Shown: in pieces, positions 15,455-23,177 of the stretch
Position numbering within the stretch: position 1 is the stretch's first letter
How the letters are laid out: each line of letters opens with the position of its first letter
DNA from: JBGPBY01 sp041481485
GTDB lineage: Bacteria; Acidobacteriota; Terriglobia; 20CM-2-55-15
Direction: 5' to 3'
Length of the DNA stretch: 26,578 nucleotides
Assembly: GCA_041481485.1 (NCBI GenBank)
Contig: JBGPBY010000021.1
Location: 1 to 26,578, forward strand
Program-made: the position numbers and the translations under genes
Notes under the pieces: model-generated
What the model was told of the DNA's origin: nothing
The model's database searches: none
What the model saw: the letters and a program-made list of their open reading frames with translations, nothing else

Positions 15455-16463
15455 AAGCGACGCTTTTTTTGGACGCTGCCTCAACTTCGTCCATGTTCCA
15501 GCACGCGGCGTGGTGGCTGTTCCGCGCAAGCATAGGTGGTTCTTCAGTGCGGCAGCGATCGGTGGTGAAGCTGCATCGCGGATGGAAACGGCAGCCGCGG
15601 AATACCTGGGTCAAGTTGGGAATGCTTCCCGCAATCGTATGCAGCCGCGCCTCCCGTTCCCCCTCTACGCCCGGGATGGATGCCAACAAAGCGATCGTGT
15701 ACGGGTGACGCGGGTGATCGAAAATATCTTCCACGGCGCCCTCTTCCATTACTTTGCCGGCGTATAGAACCACCACGCGGTCGGCCATCTCCGCGGCAAC
15801 GCCCATGTCATGCGTGATGAGGAGAAGAGACATGTTGTTTCGTAACTTGAGTTCGCGGAGCAATCCGAGGATCTGCGCCTGGATTGTCACATCGAGCGCG
15901 GTCGTCGGTTCATCCGCGATCAGCAGCCTCGGATTGCAAACGATCGCCATGGCGATCATCGCGCGCTGGCGCATCCCCCCGGAGAGTTCGTGCGCGTACT
16001 GGCGGATGCGAATCTCCGGCTCGGACATCCCGACGGCACGCAACATCTCGACAGCTTTCTGCAGTGCCTGCGTCCGAGTCACCCTGTTCTCGTGCAGGAG
16101 TAGAGCTTCAGCAATCTGATCTCCAATGGTCATGAGGGGATTCAGCGCAGTCATCGGTTCCTGAAAGATCATGGCGATCTGGCTGCCGCGAACGCGCCGC
16201 ATCTCAGCAGGACTCTTCTTGCTGAGATCGGCGCCATCAAAGAGTATTTGGCCGCCGGTTTTCGCACTATCTTCCTGCTCGATCAGCCGCAGGATGGAAA
16301 GCGCCGTAACGCTTTTTCCACTTCCGGACTCGCCGACAATGCACACGGTTTCTCTCGCGTTGATAACCATGGAGAAATCATCGACGGCACGGAGTGGCCC
16401 ATCTTCCGTGTGGAATCCGACGGTGAGGTGCTTGATTTCAAGCAGCGGTGGCGATTCCCTCAC
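15447..16463 (-). CDS. dppD: oligopeptide ABC transporter ATPase, DppD/OppD type
   Basis: 338 residues from the GTG at 16461-16463, whose codon overlaps the upstream stop as GTGA. A TTG at 16475 would add four residues and cannot be excluded. Neither has a clear ribosome site. The protein begins ESPPLLEIKHLTVGFHTEDG and has Walker A GESGSGKS, a Q-loop at MIFQEPMTALNPLM, signature LSGGMRQR, Walker B LLIADEPTTALD and a normal H-loop LLITHDMGV. The C-terminal tail has the cysteine-bearing motif CRFHPRCSFTTDRC typical of peptide and nickel importers, often associated with an iron-sulphur cluster. It works with DppF on the cytoplasmic face. Confidence 0.92.
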   Translation of the reverse strand: MRESPPLLEIKHLTVGFHTEDGPLRAVDDFSMVINARETVCIVGESGSGKSVTALSILRLIEQEDSAKTGGQILFDGADLSKKSPAEMRRVRGSQIAMIFQEPMTALNPLMTIGDQIAEALLLHENRVTRTQALQKAVEMLRAVGMSEPEIRIRQYAHELSGGMRQRAMIAMAIVCNPRLLIADEPTTALDVTIQAQILGLLRELKLRNNMSLLLITHDMGVAAEMADRVVVLYAGKVMEEGAVEDIFDHPRHPYTIALLASIPGVEGEREARLHTIAGSIPNLTQVFRGCRFHPRCSFTTDRCRTEEPPMLARNSHHAACWNMDEVEAASKKSVAYE

Positions 16464-18058
16464 TTTGAAAGCCAATTATTGTACAGGTAGAAGAGTGGTG
16501 AATTCGTCAGCCCCGGACCGTGCACCTTTCTGCTCCAAATTCGGAGAGTGAAACCATCCCCGACTTTGAGCAGGGGAACGTCCTCGTACCAGAGCTTCTG
16601 AAACTGCGATACAAGATCCAGGCGATTGCTGTCATCCGACTCCGCAGCAAGCTGCTGCAGAAGGAAATCTTTCTGAGGGTTGGCCCACCATCCCGATAGC
16701 GGCGAGGTCTCGTCCCAGTATGGTGTGGCCCCTGGATCGTTGAAGTTCAGAAAACTGGTGGTGTAGATATCGTACGCGCTCGAATCTTTCGAATGCTCGC
16801 TAGCGGCCGCCGCGTCCGGCGCGTTGATAGACGCATGCATACCGATGGCTTCCAGTTGACTCCTCAACACGACTGCGACTTTGTACATATAGTCATACTC
16901 ATGCGTCGTGAGTATGCGGACCGTCTGGCCACGATAGCCTGCCGCCATCAGTAGTTGTTTTGCTTTGGCGGGATTGTTCTGGTTGTAGTGAGCCTTGCCC
17001 GCGTCGGACCACCATTTCGTTTCTTTGAAATTCAGACTCGGGTCGAGGCGATAAAAGGCGGGATCACCAAAAGCAGCCTGCAGCATGGGTTGGAAGTCTG
17101 CCGCTGCTTGTACCGCCTGACGCATTCTCAGATCGCAAAACAAGCCTTGGTTTTTATTGAAAGCAAAAACGATATAAAAGGATGGTTTCACGATCATTGT
17201 TTCGATCGAAGGTATTTTTTTGGTGTTCGCGTACAGATCCGGTGTAATCGCCGTCGCGAAGTCATATAGACCGGTTTCGACTCCCTGGACGCGCTGTTGT
17301 GCTTCAGGCACCGGGATGAAGTGAATCTTTTCTGCATACGCTTCCCGCTTCCCTGCCATGCCGTCTGCCGGTTCAGTGCGCGCCTGGTATTGACCGTAAC
17401 GGACAATTTCAATGTACTGGTTGCGCTTCCACTCGCCGAACTTGTACGGGCCTGTTCCGATGTACTCCTTGAGTTGCCCGTCGCCCGCGGCGTCAATGAC
17501 TGATTTGGGGTAGATGGCAGCGAAGCCGGGCCGAATCGAGAGCAAACTCGTGACGATGGACATCGGCTTTTTCAAGCGGATCGCAATGGAGTATCGATCC
17601 GGCGCCTCAAGATTCGAAAGATTCTGAAATAAGGTCCGCCCTCCCGATGTCATTCTGCCCCAGCGATACAGAGAGGCGATCACGTCGTCACTGGTCATTT
17701 CCTGACCGTTATGAAATAGGACTCCCTTGCGCAAGGTAATCACCCAGCGGAGTCCCTGATCATCCGTCTTGAATGACTGAGCCAGCATCGGCTGTGGCTG
17801 GAAGTGCGAATCCAAAGTGAACAGACCCTCATATATGTTGGAGGTAACGTCTACCGAAATTGAAAGAGTAGTCGCCATCATGTCCAAAGTAGGCGGCTCG
17901 CCAATCGTCGCAAATCGCAACGTCCCGCCACTCCGGGGCGTGCTGTCCACGGGAAGTGTCGCTGCCGGCCCGGCTGAACACGCCGCGAGGAGGATGGAAA
18001 CCAACGTCGCGCCAATCAGCCGAATCGAAGATTCCATCCGAATGTTTCTAGTTTCCAC
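16460..18058 (-). CDS. dppA: peptide-binding lipoprotein (SBP family 5), first paralogue
   Basis: 532 residues from a GTG at 18056-18058; an ATG at 18037 gives an equally good export signal. The signal ends in the lipobox LLAAC, so the mature protein is a lipid-anchored lipoprotein. The family 5 core is clear: SGGTLRFATIGEPPTLDMM, SNIYEGLF, LRKGVLFHNGQEMTSDDVIASLYRW, LKKPMSIVTSLLSIRPGF and IGTGPYKFGEW. It lies nine bases after its paralogue and is similar to it along the entire length. The paralogue has DWPVLIQRW where this copy has DAAAASEHS. In many family 5 proteins a DW-x-R element there helps hold the ligand, so this copy may bind something else or bind poorly. Confidence 0.9.
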   Translation of the reverse strand: METRNIRMESSIRLIGATLVSILLAACSAGPAATLPVDSTPRSGGTLRFATIGEPPTLDMMATTLSISVDVTSNIYEGLFTLDSHFQPQPMLAQSFKTDDQGLRWVITLRKGVLFHNGQEMTSDDVIASLYRWGRMTSGGRTLFQNLSNLEAPDRYSIAIRLKKPMSIVTSLLSIRPGFAAIYPKSVIDAAGDGQLKEYIGTGPYKFGEWKRNQYIEIVRYGQYQARTEPADGMAGKREAYAEKIHFIPVPEAQQRVQGVETGLYDFATAITPDLYANTKKIPSIETMIVKPSFYIVFAFNKNQGLFCDLRMRQAVQAAADFQPMLQAAFGDPAFYRLDPSLNFKETKWWSDAGKAHYNQNNPAKAKQLLMAAGYRGQTVRILTTHEYDYMYKVAVVLRSQLEAIGMHASINAPDAAAASEHSKDSSAYDIYTTSFLNFNDPGATPYWDETSPLSGWWANPQKDFLLQQLAAESDDSNRLDLVSQFQKLWYEDVPLLKVGDGFTLRIWSRKVHGPGLTNSPLFYLYNNWLSK

Positions 18059-18067
18059 TGTCCAAAC

Positions 18068-19618
18068 TCACTTTGAAAGCCAGGAATTGAAAAGGTAGGG
18101 GAACTGAGAACTGAGGCCTGGGCCGTGCGCTTCCCTGCTCCAAATCAAAAGAGCGAAACTATCGCCGACCTTGAGCATGGGCACATCCTCGTAAAAGAGC
18201 TGTTGAAATTGCGATGCGAGGTTCAGGCGTTTTTTGTCATCCGGCTCCGTGGCAAGTTGCTCCATAAGGGAGTCTTTCAGAGGGTTGCTCCACCATCCTG
18301 CAAAGGTCTCATCCCAGTATGGCGCCGCTCCTGGATCGTTGAAGTTCACAAACCCGGATGTGTAAATATCGTAAGCCCCCGGATCGCTCCAGCGCTGGAT
18401 CAAGACCGGCCAGTCCTCAACATCAAGCTGAACCTTCATGCCGGCGGCTTCCAGCTGACTCTTCAACACGACCGCCAACTTGTACATCCAGAAGTAGTCC
18501 TGCGTGGTCAGTATTCGAACCGTCTCTCCGCGATATCTTGCCTCTGCCAGTAGTTCTTTTGCCCTGGCGGGATTGTTCTGGTTGTAAAGCGCCTTGCCGG
18601 CGTCGGACCACCATTTCGTTTCTTTGAAATTCAGGCTCGGGTCGAGACGATAAAAGTCGGGGTCCCCAAACGCTGCCTGCAGCATCGGCTGAAAATCCGC
18701 CGAGGCTTGAACGGCCTGGCGCATCTTGAGTTCGCTGAACATCCCCTGCTTCTTATTGAAAACAAAAACGGGATAGAAGTATGGCTTGACGATTTTTGTT
18801 TCGATCGGCGAACTCCCGACACTCGCATACAGTTCCGGAGAGATAAATGCAAAGTCATAAAGACCGGTCTGTACTCCCTGGAGGCGTTGCTGCACATTGG
18901 GAACGGGAATGAAGTGGATCCTGTTCAGGTATGTTTCCCGGCGGCCTGCCATTCCATCCGCCGGCTCGGTCCGTCCCACGTATCGATCGAAGCGATCCAG
19001 TTCGATGTACTGATTGGGATGCCAGGACACAAACTTGTATGGACCGGTCCCAATGTAGTCTTTGAGCTTCCCTTCGCCGGCGGCGTCGATAACCGACTTC
19101 GGGTAAATGGCTGCCTGGCCAGGCCGAACGGCGAGCAGATTGGCAACAATGGACATCGGCTTTTTCAAATGGATCACGATGGTGTATCGATCCGGCGCCT
19201 CCAGTTTTGCCAGATTCCTGAACAAAGTGTGTCCGCCGGCAGTCATCTTCATCCAGCGATTCAGTGAGGCGATCACATCGCCGCTGATCATTTCCTGGCC
19301 ATCGTGGAACAGGACTCCCCTGCGCAACGCGATCACGCAGCGCAGCCCCTGGTCCTCTATCTTGTAGCTTTGAGCCAGACTGAGCTGCGGTATGAAATGT
19401 GAGTCGTGCGCGAACAGACCTTCGTAGATGTTTGAAGTAATATCACCAGTAACTACCGCTATTGACCCCATCATGTCCAGCGTTGACGGCTCTCCTACAG
19501 TCGAATATCGGAATACGCGTTGCTTGTTCGATGAACATCCCGAGAACACGGTCGCAAGAAGGGCCGCGAGCCACAACAACGTCAGGGAATCCATCCCCTT
19601 GTTCCTCGGCCTTGTCAT
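18068..19618 (-). CDS. dppA: peptide-binding lipoprotein (SBP family 5), second paralogue
   Basis: 516 residues, first gene of the importer operon. The ATG at 19616-19618 was chosen for its GGAGG ribosome site four bases upstream and for the signal peptide it exposes (MDSLTLLWLAALLATVFSGC, lipobox FSGC). The frame runs on to 19705 without such features. Family 5 motifs include YSTVGEPSTLDMM, SNIYEGLFAHDSHF, LRRGVLFHDGQEMISGDVIA and IGTGPYKFVSW. The ligand-pocket element near VEDWPVLIQRWSDPGAYDI is intact. Long blocks are identical to the adjacent paralogue, for example YRLDPSLNFKETKWWSDAG, so the pair arose by tandem duplication. It should deliver peptides or related ligands to DppBC; the true ligand is unknown. 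Confidence 0.92.
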   Translation of the reverse strand: MTRPRNKGMDSLTLLWLAALLATVFSGCSSNKQRVFRYSTVGEPSTLDMMGSIAVVTGDITSNIYEGLFAHDSHFIPQLSLAQSYKIEDQGLRCVIALRRGVLFHDGQEMISGDVIASLNRWMKMTAGGHTLFRNLAKLEAPDRYTIVIHLKKPMSIVANLLAVRPGQAAIYPKSVIDAAGEGKLKDYIGTGPYKFVSWHPNQYIELDRFDRYVGRTEPADGMAGRRETYLNRIHFIPVPNVQQRLQGVQTGLYDFAFISPELYASVGSSPIETKIVKPYFYPVFVFNKKQGMFSELKMRQAVQASADFQPMLQAAFGDPDFYRLDPSLNFKETKWWSDAGKALYNQNNPARAKELLAEARYRGETVRILTTQDYFWMYKLAVVLKSQLEAAGMKVQLDVEDWPVLIQRWSDPGAYDIYTSGFVNFNDPGAAPYWDETFAGWWSNPLKDSLMEQLATEPDDKKRLNLASQFQQLFYEDVPMLKVGDSFALLIWSREAHGPGLSSQFPYLFNSWLSK

Positions 19619-19797
19619 ACCACCTCCACTACTTTTACTGTCCATGCCCAATTCATTTCGAAAATCGGCAGCTGCACAAATACTTACTGAAGCAAGCCAC
19701 TTCATTCGTCACGTCCCGGGTCGGGCATTCTCAGTTTTTTCTGTAGACTAGGATGAACCCGGCGGCTTCGCCCGCTGTCTCTTGGGAGTTAGGTACC
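19619..19797. promoter_or_regulatory. divergent promoter region between the importer and LCCL operons
   Basis: About 180 bases separate the start of the importer operon (minus) from the LCCL gene (plus), so both promoters must lie here. On the plus strand TAGACT (19744-19749) could be a -10 box, but its -35 is poor. On the minus strand only weak matches exist. No palindrome strong enough to name an operator was found. The GGAGG at 19623-19627 is the ribosome site of the first binding protein. Confidence 0.4.
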
Positions 19798-21738
19798 ATG
19801 GCTAGACACCTCTTTGTGTTTGCGGCGTGTTTTCTCCTGGCTGCCTCTCCGATAACTGGGGCCGCTCAAACAGGCCTTCCAGACGACGCGCGAGCGGTAC
19901 TCCGCCAGACCATCACGCAACTTCAGGACCTTGCCGATCAGTATCAGCGCAACGGGCAGGCAACCCAGGCGAACGCCGTGCTCGATCAGATTCGCAGCAT
20001 TCAATTATCGGTCTCTTTGAGTTCGCCGATTCTTCGAATGACCGGCTACCGCTCGCACGTCGGCGAAACGTTCAGGGTTCGTGTCGTTGGCGCCGATGGT
20101 TTGGGAAGGATCATCTGGGGAACCGATATCTATACGGACGATTCCGATCTTTCGCTTGCCGTCGTGCATGCAGGGTTGCTTCGCGCCAATCAGGAAGGAG
20201 AGGTGTTAATCACTTTTCTGCCCGGTCAGAGCCAGTATCAAGGATCCACTCGAAACGGTGTGACATCGCGGGACTTCATGGCCTTCCAGGGCAGTTATCG
20301 GCTTGCACGAGCGGACGCATCGTCCGCGTCCGTTCCCGTACTGCCGGCTCCTGCTACCCAGCCTCCGCCGGCCCTCGTTGTGAACGCCGGGCCGAATGGG
20401 CCGCCCAACGCCGGAGTTTTTGTGACCGGGTTGCCTTTCCCAATCGATGAGCAGAGTGTCTGGCAACTGTTGGGAGGCCAGCCGACAGGCCGAACGGGCA
20501 GTCCCCCATTGGTAGCGCTCCGGAACCATAGTGGCGAGTCCTTCGAGTTCGAGGTGACCGGCTCGCAATCCGGTTCAGTCTGGGGCGACGGCGTCTACAC
20601 GGACGATTCCGACCTCGGTGCGGCCGCCGTTCATGCGGGCGCGTTGCATGTGGGGGAACGGGGCAGAGTGCGCATCACCCTGCTTCCCGGGCGCTCGAGT
20701 TACGATGGAGCGATACGCAACGGGGTCGCCAGTCGATCCTACAACGCGTGGCAGAGCAGCTATCGCGTGGAGATACCTGGTTCCCGTGCGCCGCTGCCCA
20801 ATGCCGCTTCGCTCGCAAGCATTGGCGGTCGAATCCTCGATACGAATAAGCGGGCGCTGCGCGGAGTCACGATTGCGGCAAGCGGTCCGGAGACCTATGT
20901 CACGACCACGAATGCAGAAGGAGATTACTTTATTGCCGGAGTTCTGCCCGGGAACTATCTGGTAACCGCTGTTGGTGCGCCGTCATCGCAATCGGCGCCT
21001 CCGTTGCCGGCATACTTTCCCGGCGGCCTGATCCGCAGTGCCGCATCGCTGATACCTGTCCAGGGCGGCCAACACATCGTCGGCGCCGACTTTGTAATGG
21101 AGACTCCCAAGCTCTTCAAGGTGTCTGGGAAAGTTCTCAATCCTCCTCCCAGTGGCGGGGTGCCTACCATCAGCGTGATTCCGAGAGATACAACAGCGCC
21201 GTCTACGAATGCAGCCATTCTATTGACGAATACTTCTCCCGGCGCATCGAGCGGCGATTTCGAATTGATGCTGCCTGCGGGGGCATGGGACGTGTTTCCG
21301 CTTGTACCCCTGGTGAGGACACCCGCGACCCCGGTGCCGACCGCCGGAACAGCCGCTTACGCCGCGGGACGCCTCGCGGTCGATGTGATGGATCGCAATG
21401 TCGAGGGACTCACGGTGAAAATCGGATACACCACCATCCCGGGTCGAATTGTTGTGGATCCGCAAGTAAAGCTGCCCGCAGGATTCTCGCTGTCGAGCAT
21501 CGAAGTTCACGTGTCGGCGGTAGACGGAACTCCCGCACCGCTCTGGTATCAGTCACGCCTGGCCAAGGTTCGCGACGACGGCAGTTTCAGTCTCACGGCA
21601 CTCCCGCAAGGTTCCTATCGATTGGAGTTCTCTCCGGCCATTCCGGGGATTACTTTTCGCGATGTCGGCGTTATTCGCGCGGGAGGCGCTTCGGGGGATC
21701 CCGCGGAAATCACTGTCAACCTGAGGGCGTCGCAGTGA
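19798..21738 (+). CDS. secreted protein with two LCCL domains and CPD modules
   Basis: 646 residues from the ATG at 19798, chosen because the product then starts with a clean signal peptide (MARHLFVFAACFLLAASPIT) and GGGAG lies about ten bases upstream. An in-frame ATG at 19753 would add 15 non-export residues. After a helical stretch (28-70), LCCL domain 1 spans about 83-170: IIWGTDIYTDDSDLSLAVVH, then GQSQYQGSTRNGVTSRDF. LCCL domain 2 spans about 238-325: VWGDGVYTDDSDLGAAAVH, then GRSSYDGAIRNGVASRSY. CPD modules follow from about 342 (IGGRILDTNKRALRGVTI, GDYFIAGVLPGNYLVTAV) to the end. LCCL domains are thought to bind lipids, glycans or other ligands outside cells. The pair lacks cysteines, unlike animal versions. 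Its stop overlaps the next gene as GTGA. Confidence 0.88.
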   Translation: MARHLFVFAACFLLAASPITGAAQTGLPDDARAVLRQTITQLQDLADQYQRNGQATQANAVLDQIRSIQLSVSLSSPILRMTGYRSHVGETFRVRVVGADGLGRIIWGTDIYTDDSDLSLAVVHAGLLRANQEGEVLITFLPGQSQYQGSTRNGVTSRDFMAFQGSYRLARADASSASVPVLPAPATQPPPALVVNAGPNGPPNAGVFVTGLPFPIDEQSVWQLLGGQPTGRTGSPPLVALRNHSGESFEFEVTGSQSGSVWGDGVYTDDSDLGAAAVHAGALHVGERGRVRITLLPGRSSYDGAIRNGVASRSYNAWQSSYRVEIPGSRAPLPNAASLASIGGRILDTNKRALRGVTIAASGPETYVTTTNAEGDYFIAGVLPGNYLVTAVGAPSSQSAPPLPAYFPGGLIRSAASLIPVQGGQHIVGADFVMETPKLFKVSGKVLNPPPSGGVPTISVIPRDTTAPSTNAAILLTNTSPGASSGDFELMLPAGAWDVFPLVPLVRTPATPVPTAGTAAYAAGRLAVDVMDRNVEGLTVKIGYTTIPGRIVVDPQVKLPAGFSLSSIEVHVSAVDGTPAPLWYQSRLAKVRDDGSFSLTALPQGSYRLEFSPAIPGITFRDVGVIRAGGASGDPAEITVNLRASQ

Positions 21739-22907
21739 ACTGCAGAACTCTGGCAATCTCCATCATTGCCGTCCTTCTGATGCAGTTTCCCGGACGATCG
21801 CAGCGAGTGGAGACCGGCGTGGTTTCCGGACAACTACGAAGCCCAAACGGCACGCCTGCAGTTGGCGTGCGCGTGGCTGCTGTGGCGTTGCCGGATGCCG
21901 ACGTGCAGGGCGGCGCGCTGGTGAGCCTTGCCGAGACCGACAAGGACGGGCGCTATCGACTGGAAAACATTCTGCCTGGACCGTACTACATTCAAGCTGG
22001 ACTAATCGATACTCCGAACTTTTATCCTGGCGTTTCGACGATGAGCACGGCGGCGACCGTGCGCGTCACCGCCGGAGCGACGGTCTCTGGAATGGATTTC
22101 ACGATGACCCGCGCTGCCGGCGTGCGCGTGTTTGGACGCGTGCCGTTGACGATCGATCCGAAACCGACATCGATTCGTCTCGTCCAATCCAGCGCCGACG
22201 CCGTGGTATCGCGGCCGATCAGTTCAGATGGAACCTTCGAGTTCCTTCGCGTCGCGCCGGGAACCTACACGATGTTTGCGGAACCTTTGAATGCGCTTCC
22301 CAGCCTGCCGATCTCTGTCGGCGACTCGGATGTGGCTGTAGGACTTCCCTCAGGCCCGGGCGTGAAAGTAAGCGGCGTCGTGGGTCTGGGGACAAACTCT
22401 CCAAGGCCCGCCAATCTGCACGTCATCCTGACAGGATCGGGACCGTGGGCCCAGACCGAAGCGGCGATCAATCAAGCCGGTGAGTTTGAGTTCCCTTCCA
22501 TTCCGGCGGGTCTCTATGCGGTGCGCACAATCCCCGGTTCTCCATTTGAAATTTCGAAGCTGACGGTTGCGGATCGCGATATTCGAGGATTTGCCATTCC
22601 GGCCCTGGTGGAACTTTCTGGCCGCGCCACTTTTGACGATGGATCGCCGCTGCCGGTGCTCCCGACCGCGCTGATGCTGGAAGCCCGGCCCGCCAGTGGC
22701 GCGTCTTTCGCCACCGCCGCGGGTCATGGCGGAACTTTCCGGATTCCCATATTGGAAGGGGAATACCGCTTTGCCGTCGGCGCTCTGCCCACGGGCCTGA
22801 CCGTGAAGTCTCTTTCCTACGGCTCCACAGACCTGCTCAGCGGCGAGCTGAAGCTAGATGGCGCGATGGCGCTTTCGGACATTCGATTGGTGCTAGGAAA
22901 GCGGTAG
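21735..22907 (+). CDS. secreted CPD protein, 390 residues
   Basis: The GTG at 21735 overlaps the upstream stop as GTGA and has GAGGG (21723-21727) seven bases before it. The frame remains open upstream but only as a shadow of the LCCL gene. A signal peptide (NCRTLAISIIAVLLMQFPGRS) precedes CPD modules: VVSGQLRSPNGTPAVGVRV with YRLENILPGPYYIQAGL, then FGRVPLTIDPKPTSIRL with FEFLRVAPGTYTMFAEP, then VSGVVGLGTNSPRPANL with FEFPSIPAGLYAVRT. A last half-module follows (FRIPILEGEYRFAVGALP). There is no catalytic motif. Its arrangement parallels the C-terminal CPD part of the LCCL protein, so the two may form one complex or one envelope structure (inference). Confidence 0.85.
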   Translation: MNCRTLAISIIAVLLMQFPGRSQRVETGVVSGQLRSPNGTPAVGVRVAAVALPDADVQGGALVSLAETDKDGRYRLENILPGPYYIQAGLIDTPNFYPGVSTMSTAATVRVTAGATVSGMDFTMTRAAGVRVFGRVPLTIDPKPTSIRLVQSSADAVVSRPISSDGTFEFLRVAPGTYTMFAEPLNALPSLPISVGDSDVAVGLPSGPGVKVSGVVGLGTNSPRPANLHVILTGSGPWAQTEAAINQAGEFEFPSIPAGLYAVRTIPGSPFEISKLTVADRDIRGFAIPALVELSGRATFDDGSPLPVLPTALMLEARPASGASFATAAGHGGTFRIPILEGEYRFAVGALPTGLTVKSLSYGSTDLLSGELKLDGAMALSDIRLVLGKR

Positions 22908-22977
22908 CTGAAGTCCCGCTACTGCAGGTGCCGTTGCGGGCGCGGTCTGCAATGCCGCGCCGCATGCCGCCCACCGA
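22908..22977. other. short convergent intergenic gap
   Basis: These 70 bases lie between the convergent stops of the CPD gene and the small minus-strand gene. They are GC-rich, with no obvious stem followed by a U-tract on either strand. Nothing functional can be named. Confidence 0.4.
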
Positions 22978-23142
22978 CTATGCCGTTCCCGGAATGTGCT
23001 TAAGTTGAATGACCAGTCGCAGCGCTTCATTGACAGATTGTGAACTAGGGAAAGCTTTTGCCACATCCGGCTCCAGACGGACCACGTTGGCATCGCCGCA
23101 GCTCTGGACAGTTGGGGAAAATGCTTCCAAAGAATACTCCAA
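22978..23142 (-). CDS. 54-residue protein with a VVRLEPDVAKAFP motif
   Basis: A short minus-strand frame downstream of the patatin gene encodes EYSLEAFSPTVQSCGDAN, then VVRLEPDVAKAFPSSQSVNE, then ALRLVIQLKHIPGTA and a TAG. The segment xVVRLDPDVAxxFPxSxxVNEALR recurs, from memory, in small bacterial proteins that resemble ribbon-helix-helix DNA-binding proteins or antitoxins, so this is more likely a real gene than noise. The start is uncertain. I use the TTG at 23140-23142, 35 bases after the patatin stop, because no ATG is in frame; a second TTG lies at 23131-23133. An opposite-strand frame over the same bases (23009-23203) is taken as its shadow. No toxin partner is seen. A fragment of a longer gene is possible. 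Confidence 0.5.
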   Translation of the reverse strand: MEYSLEAFSPTVQSCGDANVVRLEPDVAKAFPSSQSVNEALRLVIQLKHIPGTA

Positions 23143-23177
23143 TCTCAGCGGAGGCGTGAAGCAAACATGCCCGGATT

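Noticed and set aside
12136..19667. Shared 12-mer TTTCGAAAATCG at 12136-12147 and 19656-19667 as a common operator
   Set aside because: Matches of this length are expected by chance in a window this size, and the second copy is not symmetric.
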